Shown here piece by piece: positions 42,601 through 50,864 of a stretch of DNA of 64,000 nucleotides. The stretch comes from Nansenia antarctica (taxonomy: Eukaryota; Chordata; Actinopteri; Argentiniformes; Microstomatidae): assembly GCA_963989245.1 (NCBI GenBank), contig OZ022351.1, positions 21,209,616 to 21,273,615 of the forward strand, given 5' to 3'. The position numbers were made by a program, and so were the translations under genes. Below the pieces are notes generated by a model. It was not told the DNA's origin, did no database searches, and worked only from the letters and a program-made list of their open reading frames with translations. Positions within the stretch are counted from its first letter, which is position 1; each line of letters begins with the position of its first letter.

Positions 42601-45600
42601 GACATTGGTTCCGAGGGACCAGTGGGACATGAGATGGTACTCCCCGTATTTCCTTGTCCCAAAGAATTCGGGAGACATGAGACCCATACTAGATTTCAGG
42701 GTCCTCAACGAGAGAGTGGCGAAACGCCCCTTTCGTAGATACCTGAGGGTCGCGTATTTCGTGTGCCAATCACAGAGTGGCACAGGAAATTCCTACGTTT
42801 TGTTTTCCAAGGGAAGGTTTACGAGTACACGCGCCTGCCCTTCGGGTACGCGCTTGCTCCTCGTTTTTTCTCCAAATGCGTGCAGACAGCACTCGAACCA
42901 CTGAGGCGTAACGAGATACGCATAATATGCGGATCTCGACGACCTACTGGTCTTGGCCCAATGCCCAAATCGAGCCATTCGAGACGCAACCTCACTGGTG
43001 CAGCGCCTCACTCAGCTGGGGTTAGCTGTAAACTGGACAGAGAGTGCTCCGTGGCCGGCTCAACAGTTTTCCTATCTAGGCATTCAGTTGGATACTGCCG
43101 AGATGAGGGCCAGTTTATCGGCACCACTGAGAGCGACACTGACGTCAGCTCCCTGGGTGTGTCGAGTGACAAATACAATCACCGCTCTGTCAAGGATGTC
43201 CTTACTAGGACTGAGGTCTGCAGCCCATGTAGTGGTCCCCTTAGGCCTGTTACACATGCGCAGACTGCAGAGGCGGTTCGCACGACTGCGACGGGTTCCA
43301 GTGAGAACGCCGTCGCAAGTTGATTGTAATACAGAGATCGGTCAAAACCGACCTGAGCTACTGGAGAGACCCGCGCGTCATCGCGCGCGGAGTCGCCTGA
43401 GTTCGCTGAAAGCTCTCCACATTCCAGGTCTGCTCAACGAAGGAGCAGATCTGTTATCACGGGGAGGCCCGAGGGACGACGACTGGAGGTTAGCACCCTC
43501 CATTGTGTCGCTGATTTGGGCATGGTTCGGGCAAGCAGAAGTGGTTCTGTTTGCGTCACGGACGAATGCGCAGTGTCGCCTTTGGTTCTTCCTGCGCGAA
43601 CAGGACAACCCGCCATTGGGAGTCGATACATTCGCACACCACCCATGGCCGAGGGTCCTGTTATACGCGTTCCCACCCCTGACATCTATCCTCCCACTGT
43701 TGGCACGAGTGAGGTCAGAGAGGCTAGAGTTAATTCTTGTAGCCCCGGACCGTCCCGGAGCCCCGTGGTTTCCGGAACTGATGGAGATGTTGGTAGAGGG
43801 CCCATGGCCCATACCTCATCGACAAGATGCACTCTCTCAAGCCAGAGGCTTGGTGAGGGGGCCGCCTATGATGGGGGGCCCCCTCATGGCCTGGTTACTG
43901 AGAGGGATTTGTTAGAACGCAGGGGTCTGACAGACGCGGTCATTCAGACCATTCAGAGTGTGCGTGCGCAATCCACTGCAAAGGGATATGCGGCGCGCTG
44001 GCGAGTGTTTACACAGTGTGAGGGACAGGACGTTGACCCAGTCTGCTGTCGGGTCGAAACGTTCTTGTGCTTCTTACAGTCGCTGTTTGACAAGGGATTG
44101 GCGGCGAGAACTATTAAAGTTTACGCGGCTGCCATCTCAGCTTGTCATGAGGGTTTTGCGACAACGACACTGTTCAGTCATTCGCTGGTTAAGCGTTTTT
44201 TGACTGGAGTGTGTAGGCTTAGACGCCCTCATAGGACTCTAATGCCAAAATGGGACCTGTCGATTGTGCTAGAGGCGCTGTGCGTGCCCCATTCGAACCC
44301 ATTGACACTGTGTCGTTGCGTTTATTGTCTCTCAGGACGAGTCAGCTCCTCGCCTTGACTACGGCTAAGCGAGTGAGTGATTTATGTGCTCTCTCGACAC
44401 GGGCAGATTGTTTGATCATATCTGATGACAAACAAAAGCTGTGTTACGCCCTAACCCGGTTTTTATCCCTAAGGTTAATCGTGGGTTTAGGGTTCAGAGC
44501 TGTGCTCTGAGCGCCTTTTTTCCTCCTCCTCACGACGGAGAGAGGGAGAGGCGTTTACATTGTCTATGTCCGGTGCGCGCGTTGGCACAATATGTGAAGC
44601 GCACGGCAGGACTGAGATCTTCTCCCCAGCTTCTGATCTGCTACGGCGGACAGAAAGCCGGGGCACCACTCTCGAAGCAGAGGCTGTCCCATTGGATTTG
44701 CGAGGCTATTAGCCTCGCATACGAATCGAAGGGGCAGCCCGTGCCGACTGGCATTCGGGCTCATTCCACCAGGGGCATGGCCACATCAGTGGCCATTCTC
44801 AGGGGAGTGGGAGTGGAGGAGATATGTGAGGCGGCGTCTTGGTCGTCGCCATCACTTTTTGTACGGTATTACTTGAAAGATATTCTTCCTCATCCTTTTC
44901 TCATTCTGTCCTCAGTTTTGCTGATGACTGATGTAGTGGGAAGGCACTTGGATTACCCTGGTCATGGGGATTCTATTCAAGTGTTGTCAGGATGAATACG
45001 GATGTGCCTGGGGAGGGGACCCTCCTCCAGGACATGTTCCGTTAGATCAACAACCCTACGTGCTCACGTAAGGGTTAGATCAGTGATATTTCTTCCGCAT
45101 CCTTTTCTCATTCTGTCCTCAGTTTTGCTGATGACTGATGTAGTGGGGAAAGCACTTGGATCACCCTGGTTGGGGATTCTATTCAAGTGCTGTCAGGATG
45201 ATTACGGATGTGCCTGGGGAGGGGACCCTCCTCCAGGACATGTTCCGTTAGATCTACAACCCTACGTGCTCACGTAAGGGTTAGGTCAGTGATATTCTTC
45301 CTCAATCCTTTCTCATTCTGTCCTCAGTTTTGCTGATGACTGATGTTGTGGGAAGGGCACTTGGATTACCCTGGTCATGGGGATTCTATTCAAGTGCTGT
45401 CAGGATGAATACGGATGTGCCTGGGGAGGGGACCCTCCTCCAGGACATGTCTGTTAGATCAACAACCCAACGTAAGGGTTAGGTAAGTGATATTTCTTCC
45501 TCATCCTTTTCTCACTCTGTCCTCAGTTTGCTGAGGACTGATGTAGTGGGGATGGCACTTGGATTACCCTGGTTGGGGATGCTATTCAAGTGCTGTCAGG

Positions 45601-48163
45601 ATGATTACGGATGTGCCTGGGGAGGGGACCCTCCTCCAGGACATGTTCCGTTAGATCTACAACCCTGCGTGCTCACGTAAGGGCTAGATCAGTGGAGCAG
45701 ACTCGTGTGGGTTGGGCCAACTTTTTAAGGTTGTCTTGAACCAACATCAGTGGTCAGCTCCGGGTGCCGCTGAGATTGTTTTACGGATTAATAGTCTCAG
45801 TGGGGGTACATTTGGCCTCGTTCGCTCCGCCTAAACCAATAGGAGCAGAGCTCCCCTATGGGGCGGAGCTCCACGATATAGAACGATAGTTATGGAGATA
45901 GACTCCAGTTCTATGAGTGGAGCGGAGCCCCATAGGGCTGCTGGCCCACTTCGACTCGTTCAAACCCGGCTGTTTTTGTATGTTTGGGAGAATGAGGTAG
46001 CGAAGTACACCCCTTTATATAGCACCCCAGGCGGGCGCAGGCATTGAAAAATTCAGTCATTGGCTACTTTAGGTAGCGGGTAAACCAATAGGAGCAGAGC
46101 TCCCCTATGGGGCTCCGCTCCACTCATAGAACTGGAGTCTATCTCCATAACTATCGTTCATTGGCCCACCCTAAGACTGGGCCCTGGTGACGGGTCTGTC
46201 ATGATGTACTAAGCTATGATATTATGAAGTACCCTAGGACCACGGGCCTGTAAGATACGAGTCACCTTATTATGGCTTGATATACATAGGCTACTATGCT
46301 ATGATGATAATATACACTAAGCGTAAATACGAAAATGCATTGTGGATTAATCTTCCCCAGTTAATGACCATGTTGTATAGTTTATGTCAAGCATTTCACT
46401 ATTTATACATCTGACTGAATCAGGTAAAGCGGTCATGAGAAGATTAGTTTTAACGTGCTATATTAGCATTAGCCTTAGCTTTTAGCCAAAATGTTCAAAT
46501 TTCAAAGGCCTGTTTTTTTTAGATATCTGGAAATGCTTCAACATGGTGCCAAGATGCATTGTTAATCATGGGAGGTATATGTTTTCAATATATTTATAGA
46601 GTATGTTAAGTGATATGAACCAGAGTAAAGTTGTCTGTGTAGGCAATATATAATGTTAAGCTGAATAGAATCAATATACAGCATAGAGGCAATGACAAGG
46701 TTAGCGAATGAGCGGAAGAGGAGAAAGCAGTGGGAAGATGCATGTGGACGAACCCAACTGCATAAAGATGCGCGTCTTTGTTCTCGCCACTTTTCCGAAG
46801 ATGCATTGGAGGCATTTAATCGACCACCACTAATGAAAGAGCTCACAGGTACGATAGTTTGATAACGTCAACTTGACTTGAACAGCTGCGGACAGAAATC
46901 TGTGCTCTTTACAACAAGTTTGTTTACACTCTCCATCTCGGTTGGCATCAGTTGACAGTTGCTGCACAGACACCAGCGATTATGTCCCACTTGTGCCTCC
47001 TCACCTCTCGGATCGTCTTCATTTTGATCAACATTTTGTGTAATGTCTTCTCTGCTGTCCCCCTCGCTGCGCTCAGGTTTAAATTGAAAAGGCTGGACAG
47101 AAAACATAGCTAGCTAATTGCGACATGCGACCTCTGTCCTCTCGTATTTATAAAAGATGGAGGAGGGGAGGAGGGTGGGCACGTGTTATGCCCACGCCAA
47201 ATGAAGGGTCATTATGTCTCAGACGTGCCGAAAATTGTAAAAATGTCAAACAGTGAACATTTCAAACATCTGTAATGTCCTTGTTTTTTTTAGATATCTT
47301 CAAATGCTTCGACACAGTAACACTCTATCAGCCTGTCGACCAAAAAAAAAAAGTGTGTATAATTTTCTCCGCCATCTTGGAATGGAGAGTCGTGCACCAT
47401 GCATGTTCATATGCAATTATGGACGAATCAGACTTACAGTTGGTTTTAAGTGAATTTGTATAAGTTTGGCCAAATTTTGCACCTGCAGCAAACTCCATCA
47501 TGGCGGACCTTATGGGTTCTTGAGGCATGTTCCCCATGAGGCAAGACACATCTGTACATACATTTTCATCCAACGGGGTGGAAATGCCAGCATTCTGAAG
47601 TTAATTATTTACTTTAGGTTATTATAGCGCCACCTATGGTCTAATCATGGTCATTCTTTCTGCCATAGTTACTGATGCTCTCTAGTTGTGGCATGCAAAT
47701 TCATAGCATTTTTGGTCAGGGGCTTTTTGAGCTATTTGACAAAAGCCAGGAAAATAATAATAATAAGTAAACCACCAATAACAATACTGTTCCTACTACT
47801 ACGTAGTATTAGGAACACTAATGAACTGTTATTCTGAGGTTTGTGTTAACAAACACTGTGTGGCACTTTCACTTTTCTTCTACAGGTATTTTCACTGCCC
47901 CGGTGAAAGGCGTCTACTACTTCAGCTTCTTCTACCATGCTGGAGGACACCACCGTTCTTCTGCTCTCCTGTATAAGAACGGACAACGCATGGCCAGCGC
48001 TACTGATCACCAATCGAGTGACACAGCAGATAACGGAGGTAACGGCATCTCACTGCAGCTGGAGGTTGGAGATAAGGTCTACATGCTCCTCCAGGCTGGC
48101 ACTCATGTGTGGGATTTATACAATGACACTACCTTTAATGGTTTTCTGCTCAGCCAGATGTGA
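33817..48163 (+). CDS. Complement C1q-domain (C1q-like) secreted protein, 3 exons, 224 aa
   Basis: Exons 33817-34084, 38040-38168 and 47886-48163 join in phase 1 at both junctions, giving 675 nt. Residues 1-18 are a signal peptide (MKSIVSLLVLLCCGLSVA), about 45-88 a heptad-rich coiled coil with an N-glycosylation site (NVTE), and about 91-224 a globular C1q domain (TKVIFSAAIGN, TNIGNAYNPTTGIFTAPVKG, YYFSFFYHAG, LQLEVGDKVYMLLQAG, FNGFLLSQM). It lacks a collagen region, like the short C1q-like and cerebellin-like proteins that are expanded in fish. Such proteins trimerise, are secreted, and bind pathogen or cell-surface ligands. Met 33817 was chosen because the signal peptide starts there. The introns of 3.95 kb and 9.7 kb are filled with transposons but all splice sites are intact. 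The exact family member cannot be named. Confidence 0.93.
34910..36218 (-). mobile_element. L2/CR1-type LINE fragment with reverse transcriptase
   Basis: The minus strand encodes the RT palm: VPQGSIYGPLLFKLYMLPLG, then YADDTQIY (the active site) and FLQLNQDKTERIVFGAPE, NLGVILDSDVNFNSHI. The coding part continues in damaged frames to about 35290. The element ends in AATAAAGGTTTGAATTGAATTG plus A-run near 35081, an L2-type tail. A further repeat piece (34905-34990, AATTCAAAGTGCTTTACATA) lies beyond the tail and is probably separate. Confidence 0.85.
36427..36708 (+). pseudogene. BED zinc-finger N-terminus of hAT transposase (remnant)
   Basis: The 93-aa frame MASPVWKYYTVSERDNKYAV continues with CNVCSKEIPCGG and SFNTTNIIRHL: a BED-type C-x2-C...H finger for DNA binding by ZBED/hAT transposases. 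After about residue 60 it runs into unrelated sequence, so the catalytic domain is missing. Confidence 0.85.
36828..36953 (+). pseudogene. hAT C-terminal dimerisation remnant
   Basis: The frame reads FSAAGHILDDKRNRLSAKNA, then EMLVFLKANLPVMLL, and stops at TAA 36951-36953. This is the conserved C-terminal hATC motif. It belongs to the same deleted element as the BED finger. Confidence 0.85.
38040..38168 (+). CDS. C1q-like gene exon 2
   Basis: Acceptor TTTTATAG, donor GTGAGC, 129 nt, phase 1-1. It encodes the start of the C1q domain (TKVIFSAAIGNQGPSGPF, TLIYANVLTNIGNAYN). Confidence 0.92.
38971..39095 (+). repeat. 25-bp tandem repeat (5 copies) over the transposase start codon
   Basis: Five exact copies of a 25-bp unit containing CCTAGATGGATATACG. 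Each of the first four gives the mini-ORF ATG GAT ATA CGT TAG. The fifth ATG (39088) opens the transposase frame. Confidence 0.95.
39088..39543 (+). pseudogene. N-terminus of hAT transposase with TTF-type zinc finger (frameshifted)
   Basis: The ORF starts MDIRKWIKSS and runs through a Ser/Thr/Pro-rich linker to LSKYPVRMFGA. Frame is lost in an A-run near 39430. The other frame then continues SSWNRGWLEYSLRKDAAFCY and ACRKC, a TTF-type finger as in ZMYM1-like hAT proteins. A donor-like GGTAAGT is at 39543-39549. The catalytic core is absent. Confidence 0.75.
39556..39672. repeat. (GT)n microsatellite
   Basis: About 115 bp of GT with a few GC interruptions. Confidence 0.95.
40292..40419 (+). 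repeat. DIRS left inverted terminal repeat
   Basis: The reverse complement, with few mismatches, is at 45985-46111. It contains GCTATATAAAGG, a likely TATA box for the element. Confidence 0.9.
40505..41315 (+). pseudogene. DIRS Gag-like ORF
   Basis: Two ATGs (40505 and 40593) open the same text, MDRPPP, because 88 bp are tandemly duplicated. The second frame is the longer (240 aa): FLRDTCRCDFLAAEDKHDFC with a C-x2-C-L-G-x2-HA motif typical of DIRS Gag, then a Ser/Asp-rich tail. It ends where the 326-bp tandem repeats begin, so Gag is disrupted. Confidence 0.7.
41140..42270 (+). repeat. 326-bp tandem repeat within DIRS Gag region
   Basis: Three and a partial fourth copies. Near-identical 73-aa ORFs starting MVSTGAETHLPCQS recur at 41328, 41654 and 41980 with an exact 326-bp spacing. 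Each unit includes CATAATAAACCTGCGTCAAT and GACGGTAAGTCAGACGGTAA. Confidence 0.93.
42430..43915 (+). pseudogene. DIRS reverse transcriptase/RNase H (broken)
   Basis: Pieces in two frames: REEITNLLTKGAVTLVPRDQ and SPYFLVPKNSGDMRPILDFR; then FLRFVFQGKVYEYTRLPFGY; then LDDLLVLAQC and an RNase H tail with HIPGLLNEGADLLSRGGP and LFASRTNAQCRLWFF. The stretch that should carry the first catalytic Asp between the first two pieces is deleted. The active-site box reads DLDD just after a stop, and much of RNase H is missing. The enzyme is dead. Confidence 0.88.
43916..44995 (+). pseudogene. DIRS tyrosine recombinase (broken over three frames)
   Basis: An N-terminal SAM-like part (AQSTAKGYAARWRVFTQCEG, LAARTIKVYAAAISACHEGF) is followed after a frame change by LLALTTAKRVSDLCALS, which supplies the first catalytic Arg. 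A second frame change leads to the catalytic end: IRAHSTRGMATS (HxxR) and FVRYYLKD (nucleophile Tyr). All family hallmarks are visible but no single frame contains them. The host integrase of this element class is a recombinase and not DDE, which fits the absence of a target duplication. Confidence 0.88.
44878..45690 (+). repeat. ~205-bp tandem repeat downstream of the recombinase
   Basis: Four copies starting near 44878, 45089, 45289 and 45488, sharing TTTGCTGATGACTGATGTAG and TGCCTGGGGAGGGGACCCTC. The first copy overlaps the recombinase C-terminus. Confidence 0.9.
45833..45937 (+). repeat. DIRS internal complementary region
   Basis: 45833-45884 is the reverse complement of the left end and 45885-45937 the reverse complement of the right end. 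They are fused exactly at GAAC|GATAG, the junction expected when both element ends are templated during circle formation. Confidence 0.9.
45985..46111 (-). repeat. DIRS right inverted terminal repeat
   Basis: Inverted copy of 40292-40419. Confidence 0.9.
46691..46850 (+). pseudogene. THAP-like zinc-finger fragment
   Basis: From ATG 46691 the frame reads KQWEDACGRTQLHKDARLCS, RHFSEDALEAFNRPP and ends at a donor (CACAG|GTACGA). The CSRHF-EDAL part and the Trp resemble the second half of a THAP domain, a DNA-binding fold common in DNA transposons. The N-terminal C-x2-4-C half is missing. Confidence 0.5.
46868..47107 (-). pseudogene. P2X7-tail-like Cys-rich fragment
   Basis: The 79-aa frame contains VQPFQFKPERSE and RWCLCSNCQLMPTEMESVNK, which resembles the Cys-rich cytoplasmic module of P2X7-like proteins that often occurs in fish transposon-borne genes. 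It lies divergently beside the THAP-like piece, so the two may belong to one decayed DNA transposon. The identity is inferred from motif memory only. Confidence 0.45.
47886..48163 (+). CDS. C1q-like gene exon 3 (most of the C1q domain)
   Basis: Acceptor TTCTACAG, 278 nt, stop TGA at 48161-48163. It encodes GIFTAPVKGVYYFSFFYHAG, LLYKNGQRMAS, ADNGGNGISLQLEVGDKVYM and the terminal FNGFLLSQM. Confidence 0.95.
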
Positions 48164-48487
48164 GGAGCTGATGCAGTGTTTCATTACAGCCCATACAGCC
48201 CATACCTGCTATGAACGTTGAAATGTTGGGCTGCTTTACTTTCAATGCCCTAAGAATAATATAATATACTAATTATATGTGTTGTAATGCATTACTAATT
48301 GATGTATTACTGTTTTCATGAGTGTTGTAGACCATACAGCAACTTTACTTGGAGTGCCAATTTTACCAAAGAGCGCTTATAATGAGTTGTGAATTGTAAT
48401 GAATGGGTCGTTAACTATCTACTGTACGTATGTATAAGAATATCATGTATTATGATGATGAGAAATTAGGTTATGCATCCAGCTGAT

Positions 48488-48493
48488 AATAAA
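48488..48493 (+). terminator. Polyadenylation signal of the C1q-like gene
   Basis: AATAAA, 325 bp after the stop codon. It is the first such hexamer I noticed downstream. Confidence 0.55.
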
Positions 48494-49558
48494 GTAAAAC
48501 ACTGGAACTTGAGATGTCTGAACTTAACTCTTTGAAGGTGATGACACACAGCACATAGATATGTCCCTTTGTGGTACTTAAGTAGCTAAAATATTTGATT
48601 GAGATGCAGAAGTCATGTGCACTGTATACCTGTTGTCACACATCTGCCCAAATACAACATAATGTGAATTAAAGACCACTATAGACTTTTCATGAATGTT
48701 GGTTTTCAGTCAGGCACTACAGATTATTTGACTACTGATGGAATAAGGCATTATAATAATACATGACCTTCATGGGTGTACGACATGCATCAGCCTAGTA
48801 GAACCAATAACCCCAGGTTCACTATCTCCATCCAGTCAGCTTACATCAGCTATCTATCTACCTAGCTACAAGGGTACAGACAGCAGGCCAGAGTTTAACA
48901 TGTTTTACTATTTGACTTTTTTTATTTAAATGAATTCACCTCAGCATCACAACCACCAGAAGGCATTGTTGAGCAATTATAACGGATAAGCTTACAATGT
49001 GTTATAGTGTGTTTACAAACATTGCTGCCTGATACATTACATGAAGAGTAGGTTATGAGTTGTCGTTTCTATTTTGGAAAAGGACAAATTATTTTCTGGT
49101 CAAAGAAATAAAAAATGATTATAATTAATTAATTTAGAACAAATCATGTCTTCATGGACACTTCATAAAATGATGTCAGAAATGGAATATAATATGTGGC
49201 AGTGTGTCTAAGAAATTCCATATTAATGTTTCTCACTTGATTCTGTGCATTTCAGCAGTAGCAGGCTATATGGACACAGTGTGCTCACAAAGGAAAAAGC
49301 GCAGTTTGTGTCAATCATATTCTGCTCTGGTATCGTGAGTTGACTTTGAACAACTTGCAATGTGCAATGGCAAGTATAAAACAAATTGTCACTGTTTTAC
49401 TTTGGTTGTATCCAACAAGTCATTTGTAGTTGCCTACTGTCTATTTTCAATTCATCAACTCAACATTTTATAACAAAAATAATTAAATCTTCTATCAACA
49501 CAGATTACTAGGAAAATTCCAGTCATGTACTTATATCTTATTTTACATCATTGATGCA
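48494..49558. other. Intergenic stretch
   Basis: I see no gene or delimited element here. Confidence 0.5.
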
Positions 49559-49790
49559 TTTATGTTAACATGACTTTGAATGGTTGATCATTTATGTTAA
49601 CATGACTTTGAATGGTTGATCATTTATGTTAACATGACTTTGAATGGTTGATCATTTATGTTAACATGACTTTGAATGGTTGATCATGATGTTAAGATGA
49701 GTTTGAATGGTTGATCATTTATGTTAACATGAGTTTGAATGGTTGATCATTTATGTTAACATGAGTTTGAATGGTTGATCATGAGGGTAA
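49559..49790. repeat. 32-bp minisatellite, 7 copies
   Basis: The unit is TTTATGTTAACATGACTTTG plus AATGGTTGATCA. The fifth copy is shorter and the last three have GAGTTTG in place of GACTTTG. The units are contiguous, without spacers. Confidence 0.95.
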
Positions 49791-49800
49791 TTTGAACCAT

Positions 49801-49839
49801 GTTGGAGTCGCCCAGAGTCCAGAGAACAGAAGCTGCTTA
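49801..49839 (+). pseudogene. B30.2 exon fragment
   Basis: 39 bp read VGVAQSPENRSCL, matching the exon at 11905 (GVAQDPENRG). It is an isolated remnant next to the minisatellite. Confidence 0.6.
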
Positions 49840-49900
49840 AATATCTAAATGTATCTATTTTAACATCCAACCATCCATCCATAAACACGTTTTTCAATCA

Positions 49901-50299
49901 CCATATATAATGGAGGAAATAAGTATTGAACACATCAACATTTTGTCCATTACATTTAATTGGAAATTAATATTTCCAATGAGCCTATTCAAGTGAAATT
50001 TGCACCAGACTTTGGTATTAACTCAAACAATCCAGACAAAAAATCTAAACATTAAAGTCCATATGTAAATAAAGTTACATAGTAATAAAGTAAAAAAAGT
50101 ACAGTAATACTTTTTTCCTGTTTCATTCTACTTTATTACACATAACTTTATTTACATATGGACTTTAATGTTTTTTGTCTGGATTGTGTGAGTTAATATC
50201 AAGGTCTGGTGCAAATTCCACTTGAATAGGCTCATTTGAAATACATTTACTGGACAAAATGTTGATGTGTTCAATACTTATTTCCCCCACTGTATATGG
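49901..50299. mobile_element. Palindromic Tc1/mariner-type MITE (~399 bp)
   Basis: Almost the whole segment is one inverted repeat: ATTGAACACATCAACATTTT on the left, its complement on the right, with the GGGGGAAATAAGTA-type terminus of fish Tc1 elements and TA-rich edges. It would fold into a long hairpin. Confidence 0.85.
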
Positions 50300-50346
50300 T
50301 CAGAATAGCATTAAATTGGCTATTTAACACTTGTTTGTTCTTGACA

Positions 50347-50864
50347 CTAACTGTACAGAATCCTGATAGGATCAGCATCATTATTCCAGGTTGAGAAAAG
50401 TGGACAGGCTCCCCCCTCATAACCTGGTCCATTGTCAAATGAGTAAATGAGTGAGCCGTCCTCTGCATTATAGAAAGTCACCTTCTTCTCCTTACAATCC
50501 AGATAGACACTGACTTTGTTTGGAAGTGTCTTATCAAGGACAAACTCCTCATCATCCATGGCTTTAAGCCTTTGCCCATTGGACAGCCTGATTACCCAGA
50601 AGCCATTGGCAGGGCTCACAACTAACTGTCCCTTCCTGTTAGCTGTTGCCCTGGCAACACCAAGCACCCAGTCATCCTTTCCCTCCACACACACCTTCCA
50701 GGAGGCCCTTGTAGGACGGCCCATAGTGCCCAACACATAAGGATCTTTATCAAAATGCTCATTGTTTGGTCTTGGTGATGCAACATCTCTCCACTGGACT
50801 GTTTTCTTATCCTTTGATATCTGCATGTTAGGGTGAGCTGTGTCCACATCCAGGGTGACATCCA
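50347..50864 (-). CDS. B30.2 (PRY-SPRY) terminal exon, copy 1
   Basis: Acceptor TTTTCTTCAG; phase 1 entry. PRY: DVTLDVDTAHPNMQISKDKK. SPRY: VLGTMGRPTRASWKVCVEGK, DDWVLGVARATANRKG, NGFWVIRLSNGQ, KVSVYLDCKEKKVTFYNAED, ACPLFSTWNND. Complete to the stop. The usual HYWEV of the family is SWKVC here. Confidence 0.88.

Larger units (their letters stand above)
40271..46158 (+). mobile_element. DIRS-type tyrosine-recombinase retroelement (5.9 kb, degenerate)
   Basis: It starts GTTCTATATC and ends CTATC-GTT, with a shared GTT at each end and no longer target duplication, as expected for recombinase-mediated insertion. Inverted terminal repeats (40292-40419 and 45985-46111) and an internal complementary region (45833-45937) are present. 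Gag, RT/RNase H and tyrosine recombinase remnants lie in order, all broken. It inserted in the right end of the hAT element. Confidence 0.93.
38652..46198 (+). mobile_element. hAT element of the TTF-finger (ZMYM1-like) type, split by DIRS insertion
   Basis: The left end CAGGCCCGTCACTA and the right end TGGTGACGGGTCTG are inverted repeats. The exact 8-bp duplication TCATGATG flanks them (38644-38651 and 46199-46206). Without the DIRS insertion the element is only about 1.66 kb: a 5' ORF piece, a GT microsatellite and a 40-bp right end. It was therefore already a deletion derivative. Confidence 0.92.
38169..47885 (+). other. C1q-like intron 2 (9.7 kb)
   Basis: The intron holds a hAT derivative (38652-46198) split by a DIRS element (40271-46158), then THAP-like and P2X7-like fragments at 46691-47107. 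A copy of the dispersed motif also seen at 18325 is at about 38200-38260. 47108-47880 shows nothing further recognisable. Confidence 0.8.

Noticed and set aside
46868..47107. A genuine P2X7 receptor gene
   Set aside because: Only a Cys-rich tail-like stretch is present, with no channel domain, and it lies antisense in an intron rich in transposons.
49559..49790. Regular 32-bp repeats resembling a CRISPR array
   Set aside because: The units are contiguous with no unique spacers, in a eukaryotic intergenic region; it is a minisatellite.
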